Shown here: positions 58,859 through 64,000 of the stretch, piece by piece | Layout: each line of letters starts with the position of its first letter | How positions within the stretch are numbered: the stretch's first letter is position 1 | Assembly (NCBI RefSeq): GCF_019969685.1 | Contig: NZ_JAHXYZ010000002.1 | Coordinates: forward strand, 1,302,001-1,366,000 | Length of the DNA: 64,000 nucleotides | Source: Microbacterium sp. EST19A | GTDB lineage: Bacteria > Actinomycetota > Actinomycetes > Actinomycetales > Microbacteriaceae | Direction: 5' to 3' | Made by a program: the position numbers and the translations under genes | Notes under the pieces: generated by a model | Seen by the model: the letters and a program-made list of their open reading frames with translations, nothing else | Database searches by the model: none | What the model was told of the DNA's origin: nothing

Positions 58859-59143
58859 ATGACCGGACTCCCTGATCCCCGGTTCGAGCTCCGCAAAGTT
58901 GCTGAGCGCGAGTGGCTGATTCTTGATCACCGACACGACGCGAGCGACCCCCATCGATCCGTCGGCCGGATCTACCAGGTCGACGAGTACGAGGTCGAAG
59001 TCATGTGGATGAAGGATATAGCGGCGGCGACACGTTATATGTCCCCTGTCGAGGTCCTTGAGGACGTGCAGCGGCTGCACGATCGGTCGCGATCCAATCG
59101 ACCGATCGTGATCCCGCACCTGCCTCCTCTCCTCGCCACGTGA
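58859..59143 (+). CDS. Conserved hypothetical protein
   Basis: A 94-residue soluble protein from the ATG at 58859, which has GGAGGGTGAG just upstream. It carries a beta-rich core (PRFELRKVAEREWLILDHRH...SVGRIYQVDEYEVEVMWMKD) and a helical tail. I do not know its function; similar small proteins occur in Microbacterium genomes. Confidence 0.7.
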   Translation: MTGLPDPRFELRKVAEREWLILDHRHDASDPHRSVGRIYQVDEYEVEVMWMKDIAAATRYMSPVEVLEDVQRLHDRSRSNRPIVIPHLPPLLAT

Positions 59144-59272
59144 CGCTCGGGGACTAACTGACCTCGCGGTACAACCGTGCCCATTCGGCATGAGCGCAAA
59201 CCTCCTATAGCACGGCGCCCTCGACTGCGCTTCCCCCTGGTTCCCGTGCCCCGAGTCTGAGACTGTCGGCGC

Positions 59273-60604
59273 ATGGAAATCAGGACTCTTCCCTCCCGAG
59301 CGGTGCAGGCGGCGCGCTCCCTTGCTGTCGACGACGCTCCGTTCATCCTCATCCGGGGCTACGGTTTCGGAGCGAGCGTGTGGCGTCGAGTACAGGGCGG
59401 TGCCCGCTCGGCGCCGATGCGCCTGCTGGGCCACGACGCGGTCTTCGTGCGAGGTGTGGAGGGCATCGATGTCTTCTACGACGAGTCGCGCATCGCCCGC
59501 CATGGTGCGATGCCCGCGCTCGTGCAGGAGACGCTCTTCGGCCACGGTTCCGTGCACGGCCTCGACGGAGAAGAGCACCGGCACCGCAAGGCGGCATTCG
59601 TCGACGTCGCCTACGAGGACATCCAAGTGGCACGACTGACACCCTGGCTGGAGCGCGAGTGGGAAGCGGAACGGGCAGCCTGGCGAGATGGCGGCAGCCG
59701 CAGTGCCTATCAGGCTGCGACGGGCGCCCTCGGCCGTGCGGTGATGGGCTGGGCCGGACTGCCAGGAACACCTGCCGCGAAAACGCGCTGGTCGGCACGG
59801 TTGGCGCAGATCGTCGACGGGTTCGGTGCTCCCTACTCGCCCGCTTACGGTGTCGCCGTACTCAATCGACTGGGGTCCGACCGACATGCAACACGCCTCA
59901 TCGAAGCGGTACGGGCGGGGAGACTGAAACCCGAACCCGGCACCGCGCTGTTCACCTGGGCCCACCATCGCGATCAGTCCGGCGAACTGCTTTCCGCGCG
60001 AACTGCGGGCGTCGAGTTGCAGAACAGCATCCGCCCGATGATCGCCGTCGCCCGCTTCGTCGCGTTTGCGGCGAAAGAACTGCACGATCGGCCCGAATGG
60101 CGCACCCGCATCGCGACCGAGACCGCGACGAACGGGCGACTCGTCGGCGGTGAATTGGCCACGTTGTTCGTGCAGGAGATTCGCCGCACGGCGCCCTTCG
60201 TGCCGATGCTCCCCGGGCGCGCGACCGTCGACATCGACATCGACGGCCAGCACGTCGCCGCCGGAGGCCGTGTGGTGCTCGACATCCTCGGCACGAACAC
60301 CGACGAGAACTCGTGGGCGCACCCGGAACGCTTCGCGCCCGAGCGCTTCCTCGGCGTCGAGGACTTCGAAACCCTCGCAGCGTTCATCCTGCACGGCGGC
60401 GCCGACGTCGCGACGGGCCACCGGTGCCCGGGCGAGAAACTCGCCGTCGCCGACCTCACCGCCGGCATCGCCGTGTTGAGCGATCCACGCCTGCGCATCC
60501 TCGACACCGGGCTCGAGGTCAACCGCCGCCGGCTGCCCACCAAGCCCCGTTCCGGCGGCCGCGTGCGCTCAGCCGAGGCGCCGCGCCAGTGCCCCTTCCA
60601 CTAG
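59273..60604 (+). CDS. Cytochrome P450, CYP152-type fatty-acid peroxygenase
   Basis: A 443-residue P450. The heme loop HGGADVATGHRCPGE is of the CYP152 form (P450-BSbeta, SPalpha, OleT), where Cys ligates heme. The substrate-pocket segment QNSIRPMIAVARFVAFAA carries the Arg that binds the fatty-acid carboxylate in that family. These enzymes use H2O2 directly to hydroxylate or decarboxylate fatty acids and need no redox partner. None is encoded nearby, and a manganese catalase follows 0.7 kb away. It converges on the DUF6328 gene with a 4-bp overlap. Confidence 0.9.
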   Translation: MEIRTLPSRAVQAARSLAVDDAPFILIRGYGFGASVWRRVQGGARSAPMRLLGHDAVFVRGVEGIDVFYDESRIARHGAMPALVQETLFGHGSVHGLDGEEHRHRKAAFVDVAYEDIQVARLTPWLEREWEAERAAWRDGGSRSAYQAATGALGRAVMGWAGLPGTPAAKTRWSARLAQIVDGFGAPYSPAYGVAVLNRLGSDRHATRLIEAVRAGRLKPEPGTALFTWAHHRDQSGELLSARTAGVELQNSIRPMIAVARFVAFAAKELHDRPEWRTRIATETATNGRLVGGELATLFVQEIRRTAPFVPMLPGRATVDIDIDGQHVAAGGRVVLDILGTNTDENSWAHPERFAPERFLGVEDFETLAAFILHGGADVATGHRCPGEKLAVADLTAGIAVLSDPRLRILDTGLEVNRRRLPTKPRSGGRVRSAEAPRQCPFH

Positions 60605-61116
60605 GCGTCGCGCTGGAAGTTGCGTCGAATGAAATGGGGCAACGCTAGCCAGAGCAGTGTCACTGCGAGCATCGACGCGATCAGGGCGACGACACCGGCG
60701 GTCCTGTTCACGGTGAAGTCGATGATAAGCGTCGTGACACCGATCGTGAGCGCTGCGATGACGTAAAGATCGAGTCTGACGATCCGAGCGGCAACGCGCA
60801 CGAGTTCTGGCTTACGGCGACGTCCGAACAGCGACCGGTGCATCACCACGGGAGCGACGGCGAGGATCGTCGCGAGTGCGGCGAGCATGACCAGCACAAT
60901 ATAGGTGATGCGCTGCAGCTCGTCCATGTCCTCGAAACGGGGCTGGAACGCGACAGTGAGCAGGAAGCCGGTAAGGATCTGCGTGCCAGTTTGCATGACG
61001 CGCAACTCCTGCAGCAGCTCTTCCCAGTTGCGGTCCGCGCGCTCGTTGCGGGTTTCGTCTCGACCGTCGTGCCGGTCGTCGCGACCGGTCCCGTCGGGCA
61101 AACTTCCGGTTGTCAT
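60601..61116 (-). CDS. DUF6328 family membrane protein
   Basis: A 171-residue protein: charged N terminus (about 35 residues), then four hydrophobic helices. NWEELLQELRVMQTGTQILTGFLLTVAFQPRF is the family signature. A GATAGT box 6 nt before the ATG suggests a leaderless mRNA. Function unknown. Confidence 0.88.
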   Translation of the reverse strand: MTTGSLPDGTGRDDRHDGRDETRNERADRNWEELLQELRVMQTGTQILTGFLLTVAFQPRFEDMDELQRITYIVLVMLAALATILAVAPVVMHRSLFGRRRKPELVRVAARIVRLDLYVIAALTIGVTTLIIDFTVNRTAGVVALIASMLAVTLLWLALPHFIRRNFQRDA

Positions 61117-61269
61117 AAATCAACTATCGTGCCGGTCGCCTGGGAACGACAACGCTCAGTTACGAGAGCATCGCGGCATACAGGGGATCTTGGATGGAGG
61201 TCGACTCCGATCCCAGGCCCCGACTTCGCCGCCCCTCGACAACCGTGTCCGCTGGATGTGGCTTCTGGG

Positions 61270-62220
61270 CTACTTCATGCGGCCGAAGGTGGCGTCGATG
61301 TCGGCCATCTCCATGGCCGCTGTCGCTTCGATGAGCGCGCGCAGTTCGTTGTCCGCGCCGGGTGAGAACTCCTCGGGACGTTCCGGCGAGATCGTCATCG
61401 GAGCGCCGACCGGCGCCTGCTCGCTGGCGTCGAGTTCGGTGCCGTCGTTTGATGGTGAGGCACCCTGGAAGATCTTGCCCGCTTCGGATTGCGCGGTCAG
61501 GTCGAACGAGTATTGCTTGCTCTGCAGGCCCAGATCGAGGAGCTTCTTCACTTCGGGGAACTGCTCGGCGTTCGTCTTTGGGATCGGCAGCGATGTGCGC
61601 CAGTTCACACCGAGGGTCTCGAGTGCCTTGGCGTAGGCGTTCTCATGGGCCTGGTCTCGCACGATCAGGTACGAGATGGTGCTGCGGGCCATCTTGTTGT
61701 CCGTCATCTCGTACAGCCGACACTTTTGCAGACGGCCCGTCGATTCGAGCATGAGGTTGTAGAGCAGGTCGAGCACGAGGTTGCCGGAGTTGTAGACGTA
61801 GCTGCCCGACCAGGGGTTTCCGACCGCGTCGACCGGCAGAGCACCCTGCGCGCCCACGAGGTAGTGGTGGATGTTGCTCGTGTCGACGGCGATGCTCAGA
61901 GGGGTCGCGCCGCCCGCTCCGGGCTTGTCCACGGGATCGGTCGGCTTGCCCTGATACTGCGGCGATCCGTCGAGCAGTCGCGAGATGGTCGTGCCGATCA
62001 GCTCGACGTGGCTGATCTCCTCGGTGCCGATGCCCTGGATGAGGTCCTTGTACGGCTTGCCGTCCGGGCCGCGGAAGTTGATGCTCTGGAACAGGTACTG
62101 CATCATCGTGCGCATCTCGCCGAACTGTCCGCCGAGACCTTCCTGCAGGGCGTTCGCTGCGGCGGGATCCGGCTCGTCCTGTGCGATCTCATTGATGAAC
62201 TCTTGAACGTGGAAGTACAT
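61270..62220 (-). CDS. Manganese catalase
   Basis: A 316-residue di-manganese catalase with the family's ferritin-like core: QYLFQSINFRGPDGKPYKDLIQGIGTEEISHVELIGTTI holds metal ligands (Glu, His), and IVRDQAHENAYAKALETLG another His/Glu set. It breaks down H2O2 in the cytoplasm. A GGAG ribosome site precedes the ATG. It may protect against or buffer the peroxide used by the adjacent CYP152-type P450. A decayed inverted copy lies at 56.7 kb. Confidence 0.93.
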   Translation of the reverse strand: MYFHVQEFINEIAQDEPDPAAANALQEGLGGQFGEMRTMMQYLFQSINFRGPDGKPYKDLIQGIGTEEISHVELIGTTISRLLDGSPQYQGKPTDPVDKPGAGGATPLSIAVDTSNIHHYLVGAQGALPVDAVGNPWSGSYVYNSGNLVLDLLYNLMLESTGRLQKCRLYEMTDNKMARSTISYLIVRDQAHENAYAKALETLGVNWRTSLPIPKTNAEQFPEVKKLLDLGLQSKQYSFDLTAQSEAGKIFQGASPSNDGTELDASEQAPVGAPMTISPERPEEFSPGADNELRALIEATAAMEMADIDATFGRMK

Positions 62221-62322
62221 GGGGGCTCCTTCGCCTGAATCCGATTTGTGCCCATAGTGCGCCGGGCGCGGGGATCCTGTGGCCCCCTCGACGCGTCAGC
62301 GAAAGCCTCGTAGTATGTCTCC

Positions 62323-62337
62323 GCTTACGGTGTAAGC
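62323..62337. promoter_or_regulatory. Inverted repeat in the catalase/dehydrogenase divergent gap
   Basis: GCTTAC-GGT-GTAAGC, a perfect 6-bp inverted repeat with a 3-bp centre, in the 162-bp gap between two divergent genes. It resembles short TetR-type operators. No regulator is encoded next to it. Confidence 0.45.
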
Positions 62338-62382
62338 CGCCGCATCCGGTGACCGTACTGCGAGCGATAGTCGCAAAGACAG

Positions 62383-63318
62383 ATGGGGCCGATGAATGCC
62401 GTGCACGGTCGTCTCATGATCGGTGTCGTTGGCCTGGGGCGAATGGGCACCCCGATCACGGAGGCGCTCCGTCGAGACTTGCCTGTCGGGGTCTTCGATG
62501 CGGATCTCGACCGTAGAGGAGCGGTGCCCGGCGCACGGTGGTTCCCCACGCTTCCGGCGCTTGCGGAAGCGGTCGATGTCTTGATCACCGTGCTGCCCGG
62601 CCCGCGCGAGCTGAGTGCATGCATGGCCGACGCGCTGCCGGCGCTCAGCCCGGGTTCGCTGTGGATCGATCTGACTTCCGGCGATCCCGTTGTGACGCGC
62701 GACCTCGCCGAGCGGAGCCGACGCCTCGATATCGACGTCGTGTCGGCGCCGATGGGCGGATCGGTCGGAGAAGTGAAAGCCGGCGGCCTCGTCTTCTTCG
62801 TCAGCGGGCAGGACAGCGCCGTCGCGAAAGCGATCCCCATCCTCCGGCGGCTGTCCCGCCGTGACGGCATCCGACGGACCGGTGCACGAGCGGAAGACGG
62901 CCAGATCGTGAAGCTGCTCGCCAATGGTCTCTGGTTCGCCAACGCGGTCGCTGCCGCAGAGGCGATGCTCATCGGGCAGAGCTTGGGAATCCCCTCGTCC
63001 GAACTGCACGCCCTGCTGCGCGACAGCGCCGGAGGCAGCCGATTCCTCGACGACCACCTCGACAAGCTTCTCGAGGGCGACTACTTCGCGACCTTCGGCA
63101 TCGACCGCGTCGTCGAGGAACTCGACACTATCGCCGCCATGAGTGCATCCGCCGGGGTCGCGACGCCGATGCTCGATGCCTCCGCGGCACTTCATCACCA
63201 AGCGCTCGACCGGTTCGGACCCGTTCTCGGCGAACTCCTCACCGTCAGGCTGCTGGAGGCGTCGGCCGGGCAACAGCTGCGCCGTGATCCCGCTCAACGC
63301 GGGGATCCACACCAATGA
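62383..63318 (+). CDS. NAD(P)-dependent beta-hydroxyacid dehydrogenase-like protein
   Basis: A 311-residue 6-phosphogluconate/3-hydroxyisobutyrate dehydrogenase-like protein. It has the Rossmann motif GVVGLGRMGTPI, the substrate loop SAPMGGSVGEVKAGGL, and KLLANGLWFANAVAAAEAM with the catalytic Lys. The start is one of three nearby ATGs (62383, 62392, 62416); ribosome sites are weak. It could reduce a semialdehyde or act on an imine (imine reductases share this fold). Confidence 0.87.
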   Translation: MGPMNAVHGRLMIGVVGLGRMGTPITEALRRDLPVGVFDADLDRRGAVPGARWFPTLPALAEAVDVLITVLPGPRELSACMADALPALSPGSLWIDLTSGDPVVTRDLAERSRRLDIDVVSAPMGGSVGEVKAGGLVFFVSGQDSAVAKAIPILRRLSRRDGIRRTGARAEDGQIVKLLANGLWFANAVAAAEAMLIGQSLGIPSSELHALLRDSAGGSRFLDDHLDKLLEGDYFATFGIDRVVEELDTIAAMSASAGVATPMLDASAALHHQALDRFGPVLGELLTVRLLEASAGQQLRRDPAQRGDPHQ

Positions 63319-63413
63319 ACGCGGATACCTGCTGGTGAGCACAGGGTCAACCCCGTGTCTCGGCCCAGCCACGGCGTACGACTCTCGAAGAGTTCGAACG
63401 GAGGGAGTCTCGC

Positions 63414-64000
63414 ATGGTGACGTTGCAGGAGCTCTGGCTGGTCCGTCATGGCGAGAGCGTCGGCAACATCGCCGCGACCGGAGCGGAAACCGCAGGCGCC
63501 GAGGCGATCGAACTCACCCTTCGTGATGCTGACGTTCCTCTGTCGGAAACGGGTGTCGAGCAGGCGAGGGCGCTCGCGGTTCCCCTGGCTGGGGTGGATG
63601 GAGTGCCGGAGATCGCCTGGTTGTCGCCGTACCTCCGGGCTCAGCAGACCTTCTCCCTGAGCATGGAATCCGGCGCCGTCATCGGGCGGGTTCTCACTGA
63701 CGAGCGACTGCGGGACAGGGAGCTCGGCATCCTCGACCTTCTGACCTGGCGGGGCGTCGCGGCCCGGCACCCGGAAGAGGCGAAGCGGCGCGCGCGGCTG
63801 GGCAAGTACTATCACCGCCCACCGGGCGGCGAGTCCTGGGCGGATGTGGCGCTCCGTCTGAGGTCGTTTCTCCGCGACGCCCTGGATGCGGACGCACGCC
63901 GCGGATTGATCGTGGCGCACGACGCCGTCGTCATGCTGCTGATCTCTCTGCTGACCGGAATGGACGAGCCCCGTCTCATGCGGTTCGCCGCCGCGAACAC
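63414..64000 (+). CDS. Histidine phosphatase family protein (partial)
   Basis: Starts at the ATG 63414 after GAGGGAG and runs off the window end (195 codons visible). The catalytic RHGE lies at residues 11-14 (LVRHGESVG), followed by LSETGVEQARAL and ERLRDRELGILD, with the second histidine in VAHDAVV. This is the phosphoglycerate-mutase-like fold; a phosphatase on a small phosphorylated substrate is likely. It follows the dehydrogenase gene by 95 bp. Confidence 0.88.
   Translation, partial: MVTLQELWLVRHGESVGNIAATGAETAGAEAIELTLRDADVPLSETGVEQARALAVPLAGVDGVPEIAWLSPYLRAQQTFSLSMESGAVIGRVLTDERLRDRELGILDLLTWRGVAARHPEEAKRRARLGKYYHRPPGGESWADVALRLRSFLRDALDADARRGLIVAHDAVVMLLISLLTGMDEPRLMRFAAAN

Noticed and set aside
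1-64000. CRISPR array, prophage structural genes, insertion sequence
   Set aside because: No regularly spaced short repeats, no terminase, capsid or tail genes, and no transposase were seen. The stalk repeats in the giant genes are protein-coding.

Overview
The window looks like the chromosome of a high-GC Gram-positive actinobacterium, most likely Microbacterium or a close member of the Microbacteriaceae. The evidence is the codon use, the many leaderless promoters (a TANNNT box 6-7 nt before the start codon), SufU-type Fe-S genes, LAXTG sorting signals, and lineage-typical families (DUF7882, DUF6328, DUF1206, DUF6766). All identifications come from reading the sequence; no database search was run.

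Bases 1-25,450 look like ordinary chromosome. They hold an NADP-binding reductase, a GNAT protein, sufS-sufU, an ECF41-type sigma factor with its partner SDR gene, a LysE exporter, GyrI/AraC proteins, an omega-aminotransferase/PucR/mmsA catabolic group, a TetR-controlled MFS exporter, small NTF2-like and isochorismatase-like enzymes, and a complete peptide-type ABC transporter divergent from an NtaA/DmoA-type flavin monooxygenase.

Bases 25,612-53,738 look like an old genomic island. A 65-bp copy of the 3' part of tRNA-Ser(GCU) sits at each end with one mismatch, in the same orientation, 28,062 bp apart. Neither copy has a tRNA 5' half and no integrase remains. Inside are (i) AraC and MalT-like LuxR regulators; (ii) four cell-surface genes: a Tat-exported protein, the 3' remnant of a SpaA-fold protein, and two giant repeat proteins of 1903 and about 1650 residues. 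The remnant and the two giants end in LAXTG-type sorting signals; (iii) an apparently PTS-free N-acetylmuramic acid locus: ABC importer, RpiR regulator, murQ etherase, BadF/BadG-type sugar kinase, Gfo/Idh oxidoreductase and a serine beta-lactamase-fold hydrolase.

The most unusual signal is a box, RGGTGA-N5-RGGTGAA (two half-sites one helical turn apart). I found it nine times, all inside the island. It precedes all four surface genes, the AraC gene, and two or three short non-coding units that end in strong hairpins. In most cases a TANNNT-like -10 begins 28-29 nt after the box, so the box lies where a class II activator would bind. This suggests an undescribed surface-display regulon, perhaps run by the island's LuxR protein, with two sibling small RNAs.

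Bases 53,740-64,000 hold a TreS-like GH13 enzyme with a TIGR03885-type flavin oxidoreductase, two divergent DUF7882 genes, a CYP152-type peroxygenase P450, a manganese catalase, a beta-hydroxyacid dehydrogenase-like gene and a histidine phosphatase cut by the window edge. A decayed inverted copy of the P450/catalase pair lies at 56.7-57.1 kb.
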